In this document: positions 23,374 to 36,500 of the stretch, one piece after another
How positions within the stretch are numbered: position 1 is the first letter of the stretch
Layout of the letters: each line of letters begins with the position of its first letter
Origin: Antitrichia curtipendula
Taxonomy: Eukaryota > Streptophyta > Bryopsida > Hypnales > Leucodontaceae
Reading direction: 5' to 3'
Assembly (NCBI GenBank): GCA_951230915.1
Contig: OX579637.1
Span: 29,698,001-29,762,000, forward strand
Length of the DNA: 64,000 nt
The notes under the pieces: model-generated
Database searches by the model: none
What the model was told of the DNA's origin: nothing
What the model saw: the letters and a program-made list of their open reading frames with translations, nothing else
Made by a program: the position numbers and the translations under genes

Positions 23374-26300
23374 TATGGAATTTACCTATCCTGTGCTGCA
23401 ACAAGGGGCATTGCAGAACTACCAAGTTTTTGTTGTATATTGCCTTGTGCACAAAATAGCCCCTTGGAAAGGAAATCGTTCTTGTCCAACGATTTTCCTA
23501 GTTCAATGATCACCATCCAAGAATTAGACTCATCCACGGTTCCAACCTTGTAGACGTTATGCCCAAGCATCTACACAAGTAAAATGAAGACAAACATTAT
23601 AAGAAGGTCAACAATATGCACCTTAGACAACTCAACTTAAATAAACAAGAAACTTAAATTCATTTGAAGTAAGCTGAAGTAGAGGGCCTTAGAAAATGAG
23701 ACTAACATCCTTTCAGGTGAAATCAATCTAAAATGAAACCAATGAAAAAGAATGACCACAGCCTAATCTTTGCTTCAAAGCATGTACAATCAAGTCAACT
23801 TGACCAAAAAGAGCCTTCCCATTACTACGTAAGTGAATTCAAATCTTGCAAACAAGGACATGACACCCCTCCTACTGACTGAATATCATCTCAAAATGTT
23901 TAAATAAATCTCCATCCACAAATCTATATTGTTAATTCAAAATTCTAGCTCACCTTAAGCCCTTGGCTTATTGAATAAACTGGTGTTTGGTGCATGGTAT
24001 GCTAGTTTGGCTAGGATGATGGTGGTTTTCATAAGGTGCTGCAAAAAAGTCAAATACACCTTCTCCACTACCTTACTATTATTTGTAGAATAGTCTCCCA
24101 TCTTCTTAGTTTTTGAAGGCAAATAATTTGCATAGTCCATCTTATACATCTTGAGGACTTCATTGCTCTGTATGTAGTGCAGAGCTTGAGTCTATTCCAC
24201 AAGATCTGAGTAGATTAATAGCCATACCAAAATTCTTTCAAACATGGGTTGTTTTTTCTCTTAGAAAGATTTTATGACAATAAAGAAATACGGCATGAGA
24301 GGAGTACATTGTGCCTTATTCAACACCACAAGAGTATATTAGAAGTCCATAATCTTGAAATTGATCCCTTTCAAACAACTCTCCATCCATGCTTTAGCTA
24401 GCTAGTTTGCATGGTTGTCCTTGTTGATGTCGTATAAACAATAATATGCCATTGAAACAAGCTTCACAAAAGATTGTCTCTGCTACAAGAAGACCCTAAA
24501 GAACTTGACCGCATATACAGACATCTCTTTGGCCTTTTTATTCTTGGACTTCATAAGCTTGGTCTCTTTCTAGTAGTCATCTTTGGGTTGCTCTAGTAGC
24601 ACATTCATTGTGGCACTCATAATAGAGTGGTCCCTTTTGAACTCCCTCTTCTTCTCAACATTGATTTTATAGAAGGCGTTTAGTAATCCCAAGTTGGAGT
24701 CTATGTTGTTGAACTCTTTCTTTACGAGATACTTTTTCTTTTGTTTCTACACCCACTCCTTGCACGTGCAGCAACTCTCCAAGCTGGACAATGCCTACTT
24801 TATTGTGACCTTTATTGGGTATTTGTGCTTTCGCTTCTCTTTGTCTTGGAAGAAAATGTGCTTGGCTAACTTGCTCATGTTGTCATATGAAAGGCACCCA
24901 AGCCACTTAAAGAATTCATGCATAAGATTTCCAGACTTTGTTTTCCATCCGATTCTTTCATTGAATTTCTTAAGCTTGTCAAGGTCAGTAATCTCTCCAT
25001 GAGCATTACCAAAGATGACCTTGTTCCAGAGGTTGAAGACAAGTTAAGGCGCGGTAATAATCTTTAGTTTGTTTCTTATCTATAGCTTATCCTCAACGTC
25101 CTTTGCCCCAGAAGCCTTTTGCAACTTCACAGTGTCCAACATAGCAAATCGTTTGTTTAAAGCCTTCACAAATTCTTACATCAAGAAGACAATTAAGTTT
25201 AGATCAACCCGACATGAAATGCAAATTAGCATGCTAGCTTATTCAATGGAATTTAAATGCCTTAGGTCAACTTGACCTAAATAACTTACTTGGATTTCTA
25301 CTTTGTTGGCCTTGTTCTTTGCATTCCATCGCACATTTAATAGTGTACCAATTGGGAGAGCATCTTTTGGATTTATCAACCTCCGTATATGCTCCCGTAC
25401 AGTTCAAGCCTTCAAGATTTTTGTAGACCACAACGACTTCATAGCAATGAAGTAGTGAACACGGTTATAGTATGTAAAGATTGCCCTCAAATTTTTAGTT
25501 GCCCTTCAACTACACAACATAATTGTTCCATTGTTGAAAGCGCTTCAAAATTGATTTGTCCATTCTCATGTCTACCATCATTTTGTTGGTTGTTACATTG
25601 TGCTAGCTATTAATCAAGTAGAATTTGCCTTTGCTAATTACATCCTATGATTTTGGTGTGGGCTTCTCTTCAAGGTCTTTGGGCATCATTCAAAGTATCT
25701 ACTTGGTCGTCTTGTCAGGCATGTGAACGTAATACTGCAACACTTTGGTTACTAGTCAATCCTTGTGACTTCTTATGTTTGTGTTAGGAGGCGCTACAAT
25801 TAATTGCAAAATCAGAATAGATTTTTTCTCCTCAACTTGAAAAACATAGACATTTCTGCATGTTGCCCAAAAGTTCTTGTCCACTTTTGCCAATTTTTGA
25901 TAATTGTGCCATGCACCTCCGAGATATTGACGACGACAGAAACAAAACTCAGTTCCCTAAAGTCAAGGCATTTGGATCACGCTCTTGCCCTTTCTTGACA
26001 GGTGAGGACACCAAATTACTTTTCCTTCCTTTACTTGGGAGAATCTGGATTTCTTGCCCCCAACTTTGTTGAGGTCTAAGATGTCCATGGAACCCTGCCC
26101 CTCTTTTTCTTGACTTTGTATATCTAAAGACACCAATTTGGGAGTCATGTCCTTCTTTTTAGTGTCCAATTTTGCCTTTAGGATCGCAAAGTTCACAAAC
26201 ATCTTCCGCATCCAATTGCACAAGATTTTCCCAATAAATGTCTTACCAAAGAAGTTGTTGTCTATCTTCTTCTCTAGCTTTGGAATTTCATCTCTATATT

Positions 26301-26547
26301 CCTTAGAGGCTAGAGTTTCTAGGAACGGCATGATGTTGAATGTGATTTTTGCCGAGTCAAGGATAAAGGTGAAATGGTATTGGTCTTTTTCTTGCACACC
26401 AGTCTCTTTAGTCATATAATGGACTTTAATTATGCTCCTTGTATCTAGAGTGATGTCTTTGATCTTCTCATCAAAAGAAATGGAGCAATAGAAATCACTA
26501 TGGATGTAATTGTAAGAGAAGTATTTACTGTATTTAAAGAGGATCAT
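23374..26547 (-). pseudogene. ParB-like/methyltransferase-like protein copy 3, decayed
   Basis: Colinear with copy 1. 25963-26547 matches exon A's middle (KIDNNFFGKTFIGKILCNWM against the DELADKFQRRFHSWIRKN region). About 25600-25700 matches the ParB-like loop, with TAG where copy 1 has the Gln of NGQHS. 25172 down to ~23950 is one ~400-codon frame matching exon B (e.g. KYPIKV..., KEWV-x-KQKKKYLVKKEF, FKIMDF). 23382-23570 matches the start of the terminal exon (MLGHNVYKVG). The exon-B frame contains about seven TAGs and four TAAs but no TGA and no evident frameshift. The exon-A part has at least four TGAs, so the copy is dead even if UAR is sense. The 21-nt palindromes are not evident here. 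Confidence 0.7.
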
Positions 26548-27329
26548 CTACAAATTCTAATGCTAAATCTTTTCCGGGTCTTGGAATTCCCAATACTCCC
26601 CTTTGTAGTCTATGTCAATTCTCTCATCTTCTTTTCTTTTGCTTCAGGATCAATTGAAAAATACCTTGAGTTTTAGAACCTGCTATTCCATTCTGCATAT
26701 ATATTACTCTTATTAAGTGAGTTTAGGTTGAGCTGACCTAATCTTGTAACCATATTCAAACTTTGCCACAAAGTATCTAGTGACAATAATAAAATTTGTT
26801 CTCAATTTATTCAAAAACATTTTCAAGGCGTTTCTCTTTATTTCTATATTACTTTATATTGTATCAATCTAAATGGAGAATTGCAATATATATTTTTGCT
26901 AGAGAAAATACGTTAAGTATAACTCTTGAGATTATTCTTTGACTTTATGTTTATTGACTGAGGTGAATCCATCAAAGTCCTTGACCAAGATCTTGATTGA
27001 GAAGAAAGGTGGACTTCCATCATGTCTCTTGAAGTTGCTTATCTTAAATGTCTAATTGTCTATGGAATGCTTTTAGACACTACTTTATTTATTGTCTCTA
27101 ATCCAAACAATAAAATACATGCAAGTACTAAACAAAGGTCCGGAGAATAGTATTTTGGCCTTAGCTGACATCATTTTTGTCTCATTGTTTTGACCACTTC
27201 AGGGGGGCATTTCGTAATAGCAAGAGTTGTTCTTTCGTCTCTAACATCCTTCCCCCCTAGTGGGTCTGTTCAAGAGGGCTAAAGAATTAGTTCTACTAAT
27301 TGATTGGTTTGGTGAATCTTGTTAGGTAG

Positions 27330-27939
27330 AAGAGGGTGGAAATGTTGAACCAATAGCAAAGGGGAAGAACTTGAGCATAGTGTATGCGGCTTGACCTACC
27401 TTCAGTCTACAACATTCATAGGACACATTCATAGTAGACAATAAGAGTTGTAAGGATGCGTGCAATCCTAATGAGAATGTCCTAATCACTACTCCGTTCT
27501 ATAAGAAGTGGGTTTGCACTTTGGTCGACAATCAAGAGTACCTAAAGTATTACTTGTGGTTGTTGGTGGAGTCGCTGTGGAAATGCCTTGACATTAATGC
27601 CTTCCAATCAAAGTACCCCCAAATTGTGAACATATCCGTGGCACATATGCTTCAAAAATGCAGAAGCGGTCAACCATATGAATTTTTGGACCTTGTGGAA
27701 GGTGAGGGGATAATGTACCTCTTATGTTGCACTGGAAGCTCATTCCTTCACCTACAGCTCATTAAGATATTTAACAGATTGTCCCTATATATGCATGTAA
27801 GAACGTAGAAGCGAGAGTTGAAGAGCAAGGCATCATCCGTTGTGGAGAAGAACTGTGACAAGTCATCAAAGAAAGTGTCAATGCGTTAACCCTCCCATTT
27901 TTTTCCTCATTGTAAAATTGTCAATTATTTGTCGTCATG
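27330..27939 (+). CDS. Unrecognised exon
   Basis: One frame from about 27330 (VEEGGNVEPIAKGKNLSIV) to TGA at 27937-27939. It contains the 95-codon segment 27521-27808 (LLVESLWKCLDINAFQSKY) and a basic tail (KRELKSKASSVVEKNCDKS). In-frame stops are TGA near 27394, TAG near 27419, TAG at 27806-27808 and TAA near 27886. No family recognised. The internal TGA suggests a remnant. Confidence 0.35.
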
Positions 27940-28275
27940 AACTTATGGATAAATCCCGTTAAAGTTATCTGGGTTTATAAATTGTCTTGCAGTCATGCGT
28001 ATGTGACGATACCTAACATCCAGAAACTAAGAATAATGCATAGGATAGAGACAAATAGGAGGAGAACCTTGAAATTTTTGCATAGGTATAAGAATTTAGA
28101 CACTAGAAACCAGAATTAGAAAAGATTTATGTCGTAGGAGGAGTAAAACGATGATTAGATTAACACAGTGTTCCGGAACCAGTAGCCGGAAAGCCAGAAG
28201 TTCCGGATCGTAGGGGTTCCGGCTAGGGAACTTACGGGAAATCCACCGGGCCGAGAACTTAGGGTTTCCAGTTGC

Positions 28276-28283
28276 TATATAAA
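28276..28283 (+). promoter_or_regulatory. TATA box of the 28.4-kb gene
   Basis: TATATAAA within GTTGCTATATAAACCCCG, about 140 bp before the ATG at 28423, followed by a pyrimidine-rich segment (TTCGGTCTCTTTTCTCTGC) of the kind often near plant transcription starts. Confidence 0.5.
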
Positions 28284-28422
28284 CCCCGTCGCCATTCTCA
28301 TTCGGTCTCTTTTCTCTGCGGTTCTTTGCAAGTACAATTAGTGAGTGAAAGAGTGGTGAAATAGGATCGTGATAGGAAGTGGAAGTGAGGTCGGTGCAAC
28401 CCAAGTCCTGAAGACGGTCAAA

Positions 28423-30276
28423 ATGACGGAAACCCCAGTCCGGAAATTGGCGGTGACTGCCCGAACTGTCAGCCTGATGATTCCGTTCAATCCGGATTGT
28501 CATCGGGAGTTGAAGGAAGATTTAGAATCCATGGGCTGTGTCAGATTCTTACACCGCCCGTGGGACCTGAAGAGTGAGGGGATGATTGGGGAACTCCTTT
28601 ACGGAGTTCCCAATCAGTACGAGTTGATGGTGAGGGGCCGCCCAAGACCTTGGACACAAGAGCTCTCAGCCGGAACGTATTTCGTCGTTAATAGGGGACT
28701 CGAATGGGCGGGACGGACGGAAAAGTTCGCGGCGGATAGGTTCCGGAACTCCGCCAACCCAAAGGAGGGGTTTGCGGCGATCGACTATATCTTTGCTCAA
28801 GATCAGCAACTTTTAGAGTTCCTGATTCCCATCCTGTATCCGAAGAAGCCCAACCGGGTGACCATCACGGTGGCGAACACCATCTTCAGAGCTCTAGGAG
28901 ATAGGATAAATCCACCTCCGAGACTCGTGAACTGGGGTAGACTTATTCATACAATTGTGGATAAGTTAGCGAATGGAATTGCAGGACGGAAGTCCAGTCC
29001 CATTAGCCCGTACCTGTTCTACATATACCATCGGATGGAGACCTTAAGCGAGCCGGAGCAACTCATGTACCGGAAAAAGGAGAATCTCCTCAAGTACGGA
29101 TTGAAACCAGAAGCTGAGCCGGAGGAACCAGAGTCGGACGAGGAGGAGGTTCCGAAGGAGACGCAGACTACTCCGGAGAAGGCCAGGCCCAGCAGACGAA
29201 AGTCCACCAATCGGGCCTTGCCAGGGAAGCAAGTGGCGGAAGGTTCCGTCCAACTGGAAAGTCCAAATCCAAACACAGATTCGGTCGAGAGCGCCATTCA
29301 TTGGCTACGAACAACAAGGACAATGAACGACCGGATGGCGGCAGTCCTTCGGGATGTCTACACTACGCTAGGAGTGAAGGACAAGACGGAGATCCTAGCC
29401 GCCATCGCTCGGAGACCTGATCCGGAAGAAGTCAAAGTCCTGCACACCCAGGTCCGGATTCTACAAGAGGAACGGAATCAATTCCGGAACCAGCACTTGT
29501 GGTCGGAGCGAGAGATGCACATCGCGAACCGGAAGGTGACGGAGGCGATGGCTCTAGTCCGGAAGCTGGGGGAACTAGTGGACCTTCCTGCCAGCACCAT
29601 CTCGAGGGCCCAACTATGGAACTCTTAGATGGTGGCATAAGGGCACATCACCGGAACGAAGGTGGTGCTCATACTGACGGATTTCGAGGCCCTGATCGAG
29701 GGAGTGCTCAAGGAGATGCGGCAGCTGATCGGAAGCCTCGATCCAAACCTACTCGACCAAGCCATGTTCGCGGACCTTCCGAGAGGGGAGTTTCAAGAAA
29801 CTCGAGGTGCCGGAACTTCGACGGAGAAGAAGAATCCGGAGACCCAGACTCGTTTGGTGACCTATCTGGAAGCCACGACGCCGAAGGACGCGGGCACGCA
29901 AACCACCGTTCTGGATTCATCCGGAAGGCAGGCGGTGGTGAACTTGTTTCCGCCTCTCCAGCTCACGGAGACGGAAGCCAAAAACATAGCCGCAGCAAGT
30001 GTCAGAAACCCAGCCCGGACCGATCCGGATAGGTTTATGCACATGCAAAATACTCCTCCCCCTGCGAATCCGGCCCACACCGTCATCAATCTGATGGAGA
30101 CGAAGTCTACGCGGCAGAAGCAAACAAGATTCGAGGAGCCACTGGAGATCGAGGAGACGGAAGAGGAATCTGCCGAGTCCCACTCCCAATCCGAAGAAAC
30201 GGACTCGGATCCGCCCCAGATCCGGCTCGATCCACAACAAAGAGGACTCCACCAAAGATGCCTACCTGGAAGTTGA
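28423..30276 (+). CDS. Unrecognised coiled-coil protein B (paralogue of the 20.6-kb gene)
   Basis: I chose the ATG at 28423 (MTETPVRKLAV); the open frame extends upstream to a non-ATG codon. It shares with protein A the order LLEFLIPILYPKKPNRVTIT, VNWGRLIHTIVDKL, SPYLFYIYHRME, then LLKYGLKPEAEPEE and an acidic Ser/Pro linker, then a coiled-coil region (29430-29600 and 29670-29760). The frame crosses TAG at 29626-29628 and TAA at 29638-29640, where alignment with protein A continues without a gap (FDEKVLEDKKLSDSRIVRIL against the same number of residues here). It ends at TGA 30274-30276. From about 30230 another frame also looks coding (TWKLTPEGRIFIEETPQ, then TAG at about 30346), so a frameshift near the end is possible. 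Function unknown; an element structural protein is one possibility. Confidence 0.62.
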
Positions 30277-31329
30277 CACCTGAGGGCCGGATCTTCATCG
30301 AAGAAACCCCGCAAATGACTAGTGCGGGTTGTATCTTTGGAAGTTAGGATTTTGTTTAGTTAGCTATTTCCGGAACGGGCAACCCGGACTGTGGGCCCCT
30401 AGTTCCAGACCTTTAGGTTGTCAACGGCTTTCCGGTTTTCTCGGAACGGTTATTAGGACCGTTAGCCGGATTTGTAGTTGGCCGTTGGCCGAGTTTTGTA
30501 TGGCCGTTTGGCCGCTTTTTGGTTGTTTTTAAGGGCATTCCGGCTTGTTGGCCTGTCATTCCCTTTCTTGTCATTTAATCGGAGCTTACCAAAGATCAAT
30601 TTGATCATCTCTTTGTGTATCGCGTTTATGGTTGAGTTGTATGCTGGTTTGTAAGTGAGAATGTACAAGGAGTCTGGATTCTTTGATTAACAGATACATA
30701 TGCTTTGACGGAAGAGCTTTAGACGTGTGAAAGAGGAGCTGTACATGGTGCCTTTAATTTGCTGGAACGATGATCCGGTGGAAGCCTGTTACGGGTGGAG
30801 GTGCGTGTCCGGAAGTCCAGGGAGGATTTCGTGCGGAGTTAAGCAACCGCCAAAGGAATAATCCCAGCCATCGAAAGGTCTGCCAACCTCCGGAGCAGTC
30901 GATAGCAAGGAAGTCAGCCCCAGTAACCGGAAAGTCTGGATCTGTTGTTGTAGTAAGAGAGATCTAACAAGGCATTGTGTGACCTACTTTCCGAATAAGT
31001 CATCCGGAAGGTTGTGAGGATACGGATATCTCCCCTTCCTAGTACAGTATAATTCTTGGATGTTTGTTTTGGTTGTTAAGAATAGAGAGAGAGAGAGTAA
31101 GAAACAAGAGTGGTGAGTCCTTGCCCCTCGGAAAGATCAATAGTGGACCCCTTGAGGATGAAACAGGAGTATCTAAAACCAGTTACTTAGAGAATTGGAA
31201 GAGGATGGATCCGGACTAGGATCCGGATAATACCAGTTTCTGGAAGAGAAGCAATTGGGTGAACGGATTGCTTGGGGTGTTTGAGAAGCACTACCGGATA
31301 TCCAAAACTTGAAGCAACGCACTAGAATT

Positions 31330-33580
31330 CCCTGGGACGATAACTCGTGTCATGTGATAGTGAGGCAGTGGAGATGGCGTATAATGCAATTGGGAGTCTT
31401 CGTCTGGCGGTGATGTTCACATGAGGTGGTAATGATTTTTGAGGCCATCAATATAGATTCCTACATTAGCCATTGGGGGAATGTTCAGGTATCTTGACCC
31501 ATGTGCGCATCCCTTGGAAATTAACCCTCAGTAAAAGCCTATAACCTTGTATGCGTCCTTGCCCTAGTTAGTCTGCTTTGTATAAGTGGAGACAAGAGAA
31601 TGATTTGTAGGCCATGTTTGCAAAAGGGTGCACTTCATATTCTGTACAATATCTTCATGATGTGGCTTTGAACAAAACCAGGTTGACTTCCCTAAATTGC
31701 AAGTAGAATGTTTTTACAATGCCAAAAAAGGTCCTATATTTAGAAGTCTCCAATAACCTTAAATTGTATGAGGAACTTTATGGAAGCTGACGTCTCATAG
31801 TTCCTTAATCTTATTCTTTAAATGTGGACACCATGCTGTGAAAGTGTGCAATGCTAAGGACATGGTGGACTTACATGTTGCTTGGGGCTTAAATATGTGC
31901 AAGTCATATATTGGTGGGTATCCGCAGGAAGTACACAACTAGCGATTTAGGGTTTAGGGTGATGTGTATAATTCAATCTTCTATTGCTAGTTACAACAAA
32001 CCATGTACTTTTATTTGTATCCATTGTTTTCTAATTTACTAGGCAGTATTCTCCTAATCGCCTTGAAGTCACAAACAAGTAAAATTGTTGTTGGTCATAG
32101 TTGCGCAGCATAGTTACAATCATGTCTTTGTCATATTGAAGTCACGCCGAATAGGTATAAACATATTAGTACGTCAATAGTTCCATTTCCTAGTCCATAT
32201 TCAAATAACGCAGTTTGTCATTTGTTGCACCTTGTAGTTCAAATTGGTGACAGTGTCTTCCTTATGAAAACAAGCTCCACTCAACAAAAATTGGCGACTA
32301 CCACCATCAATGGACTAGGAGGGCAACATAAGTATCACTTTATGAAAATCATGCCGGCATGGATGAAGGTGAACGTGAAAGACATTCTTTAGCCTGATGT
32401 GCAACTCATGTTCCCTCACAAAGATGGTGACCAACTTTCAATTGAGGACGCAAGGGGGCACGTGCCATTTGGGACTCCAAGTACATAAAATTCACCCCTT
32501 GATGTGAAATAAGGCTTCTTAGTTTTGAGAATGGGATATAGGAAGCAGGACTGCAGTGACAACTTGTAGAACTACGTTCTTTGCTTGTTTACTTGACTTT
32601 AAGACTCCAGTGCCCTCTAGCATCTATAAATGCACTTCCTTGCTAATTTTCTTTCTCAGGCATTGAATTTACATTCATGATGGTAAAGCAATTTTCCAAA
32701 TTGTACCTCTGCTATTGCACTTGTTTTGGTCCACTTTGAGGTCAATCAGTCTAAGGAGTATGCACAACAAGCATATAGAAACGGCATTAGGTACAAAGTG
32801 GCCCTTGTTGCATTTTTTGCATGCCTACTTGGATACTTTAGAATCCATTGTCGAACTGGACAGCTCTGTCTCACTTGCGGACAACTATGCCATCGCTTTT
32901 CAATGACTACACACCAATTTCTTCACGACTATGCTACAACTATTGTCAAAACTTCTAGACATCTAAGCCACAACTTACCAGCATGCTTAATGCAATTGTA
33001 GAAACACTTCAAAATGGATGTCCATGTCAAATTTTTTGGGGTATGGTTGCACAAAATCATGACTGTTACATATTTTCCACATGGATGTCCATGTCAGATG
33101 TATGATGGGTTGTTTGTGACTTTCCAGTGACTCCAAAATGACTAAACACATTGCAAATGTATTGTAGGTCAACCGTAACTCTAAAATGATTGCAAAATGA
33201 CTTACCAAAGTATAGTCCACATCAAATTTAAGAGGGGTCCTTCACAACTTCTCTGCATTTGAGTGATTAGATACATGGACTTCAACATCGGACAATATCC
33301 CTAATTCCCTATTTGCTGTCTACATGGCAAGGGCATAGTCATTTCCTTAAGCCCAAGTTTTTTTATCACCCTAAATCTACGGATTTCTCATCTAAGTGTG
33401 CATCCAAGTCCATAACGGATGGTGATAATATCCCAATGGTGATTCCTAAATGCAACTTCTCTACAATAACTACTCAATGACTATAGGACCATTGAGTCAT
33501 TTTCAAATCAAACATCTCTAGAATGATTGCCAACAATCATTCTTTAGAGTCCCATTTGTCCTCATTTTTTTGTAGTGTAA
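31330..33580. other. Non-coding stretch, possible CACTA-type terminus at right end
   Basis: No supported gene. The right part (about 33000-33577) repeats short phrases such as CTCTAAAATGATTGCAAAATGA and includes a hairpin at 33516-33549 (CTCTAGAATGATTG against CAATCATTCTTTAGAG). It ends in TTTTTTTGTAGTG at 33577, the mirror of a CACTACAAAAAA terminus. A matching left end was not found. Confidence 0.3.
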
Positions 33581-33588
33581 ATTATGAA

Positions 33589-36500
33589 AAACTTGTGATG
33601 GCACTTCACTCAGCAAATTTGGACAACTTGGCAGATGAGTTCAACCGAACATTGGATCCATAGGTGCGCAAGGGTGCCACATCAGTGACAAGGTGAGTTC
33701 ATAAAAAATTTGTTGGTTAGAGAAGCATGTAGAAAAAACTGTCTTAAGTAGGCTAAGCAGATCCTACCAGAGTCAAAAGCCACATGAAACTAAATCAACT
33801 TTGGTAAGTCATGGGAGATCTGGGAGTTGAGGCAAAGGTAGAGGCAGTGGTAGGGGTAGGCGCGTGCACCAACACTTAAATAGAAAAAATCCAAGTCCAG
33901 AGCTGGTGAACCCAATGACAAGCGCCAAAAACCTACTATTGAAAGCCATCCAACAACAACTAGAAGTTTCTGTTTTGCCCTCACAAATGTCCAAATAGGA
34001 AAGTGGCAAAATGCTCTTCCACTTCAAAAATTTGAAGTGGCAGCGGTATACCAAAAAGACTTCAAGGATAAGCACAAAGATTGCTTCATTTTCAACCCCT
34101 AGACATTTAAAGTATCCATTAATCAGTGCTTCTTGGTATGGGCAAAATACATCATCGGAAAGTTGGAGCCCAAAATTGTGGAGGAAATGATGTAGGAGTT
34201 AATAAACCTTTCGAATATCAAACAACAACAACAAACAATTTATTTGACACCTATAGACAAAAATAACAAACTTCTACAACAATGTCCAAAAAGTTGGGAT
34301 GCTATCAAGGATAGAAAGTTTTTTTATTATCAACAATTAGCATAGCATTAGTGCACAAAGAAAGTTGCAATTAGGAGGTTGTTGAAAAGAACGGAAGATT
34401 GAGCTACAAACTTGGGATGCAACAATTGATTACAATTTGGACCCTGCAAAGCTTATGGCAATATCTGAGTGATACAATGCCACAAGTCACCTAGTGCACA
34501 ACTAGCCAATGTGGAAGAACTAGATTTTTCTCAGTGTTGGTTAAAGTGATTTGCTAACAAGCAACTGAGCAGATTTAAGGATGAAAGATCCGTTCATAAT
34601 AATCAAGAGTTGTAGACGATAATGTAGCATACATTATAAATACCTCATGTTGATCTTTGAGGTGAAGATAACTTTGGAATTTTTCATGAGATGAACTGTC
34701 TACATTCTTTATTTGAATACTAATTTTTCTGGATGCAAATTATAAATCGAATTATAACCATTATCTTTGGGTTGAGAATAGTATGACATGGTAAACTCTT
34801 TTGTATATCTTTAGTACTAACATTTGTTTTTTTATTTTTGACAATTGCAAAAGTTTGTTGATGGTGTCATGACTAGACTACAAAGCATCAATCCAAAGGG
34901 AGAGAGTGTAGAGATGAAGCTCCTATTAGACATTAAGAACAAGGTCAAAGTTGTGACCTTGCTTGATGAGGTATACAAGATGTGGGAGGAATTCATCAAC
35001 CTACATATGCAAGGCGCCTCATTAATCATGTGACAAAGAAACCACACAAGGAAAAGAAATTATTCTAGCCAAATAAATTTTCTCTCAAAACATAGATCTT
35101 TAAGTATATGGGGCAATTTATAGTAGGACCTCAAGGAGTATGTTCTCAATTTGTTTGAAAGAACACTTAATTGCACTAGAGACTACCTGAAAGTTTTGAT
35201 TGGAAAGACAAAGGTCTTGGTTGAGGACAACATGGCTGCAAGTGATTGGGTAGAATGTAGGAAGCGTAAAAAATTCATCATCAAAGAGTTGCAAGCCATC
35301 GACTCGTCCTTGAAATTGAAGGACAAGAACAAGGATGTCAATGACAAAGAGTGGAAGGCTATCAAATTCAAATATTGTTTCACTTTGGCATTATGGGATT
35401 TTCTGTTGATTGCTACACCCAATAATTTCTTTGTGAAGCACCTCACAAATAAGGCAAAGAAGAAGACCATAGTAGACCTAACAAACAATGATAAATTTTT
35501 GACGATCTATTCCATGCTGAAGCAATTCTTGAGACTAAAGATGGCACTAGAAGATAGAAAAGGAGATGTCTATGTCCCAAGGCATGAGTGTAATATCCAA
35601 GTGCTCTGTATAAGCCATGCTTGGCCGTACCTTACTAGAAGACTTTCATTGGTAGTTATTGACTTCTACCAGCTATCGAGGCTAGTGGCTGGATCTAGCA
35701 ACCGTACACCAACAACTCCACTACTAGTATTTCTTTAGAACCACATGTGGCCTAAGCTTTTTGAGCCGGATGTGTGGCTATGGATTCTAGGGAATGACTT
35801 TGACGCAGAAGTAGTCATCAAATTTGCAAGGAAGAATTTGAAAGAGTTTATCTTGAAGATGTCAAAATACATTCCTTACAAAGCCAAGCGGATGGACAAC
35901 ATTATGAAGTAGGTGTTGGTGCACCTACCATTTAAACTTCTCAAATTGTTTCAAGAAAAGAAAGGATGCCATGGGCAAAGGGCCAAAAGCATGGAGTGTA
36001 TTAAAAAGAAATATAAAACATTTGCCAACTCTTTATTACATTGAGTGGTGGAAGAATACCAAGGGGAAGTATAGGGTCCACAAGAGCAATCTTTTGCATG
36101 GAGTTTTATCTAGTCATATTGCAAAGTTTTTGCCTAACGGGAGAAAACGTGATTGGTGTGTACCTAAGTGCAAAATTCAGTATAGCCACTAAGACAAGAC
36201 CCTAATCCTTATTATCTTCAACTTGAAGGTAACCTTCATTGTCTTTTAGTTTTTTTCTTTGCCTTTCTTTTTTTGTAGCATAGTGTAATTTGAATTTGAT
36301 ATCTTCTTTATTGTGGAAAACATTATCATACTATTTTGATATAATAAATGATTATTGACCACCGATTATGATTATTTGATTATGTAGATGTATGACCTCT
36401 ATTGCTACGCCCTTGCAAAGAGACATTCATTTTAAAAGTACCGAGAGATGGTGGAAAAGCATGGCAAGAGGTTGGACCTCAACAACTTTTTGCATAACAA

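Larger units (their letters stand above)
28120..31330. other. CCGG-rich island around protein B
   Basis: Coding and flanking non-coding DNA alike are dense in CCGG, usually as TCCGGA or TTCCGG. For example 28141-28260 has five CCGG sites in 120 bp. The density falls off sharply outside. The same holds for ~20.2-23.3 kb around protein A. The region 30350-31330 downstream of the coding frame is non-coding as far as I can tell. Confidence 0.75.

Noticed and set aside
33000..33577. Complete CACTA element ending at 33577
   Set aside because: Only one plausible terminus was found; no matching left end or target duplication.
34340..34480. UGA as Trp
   Set aside because: One TGA in copy 2 aligns with Trp, but another aligns with Cys, ordinary TGG is common, and several good frames end at TGA.
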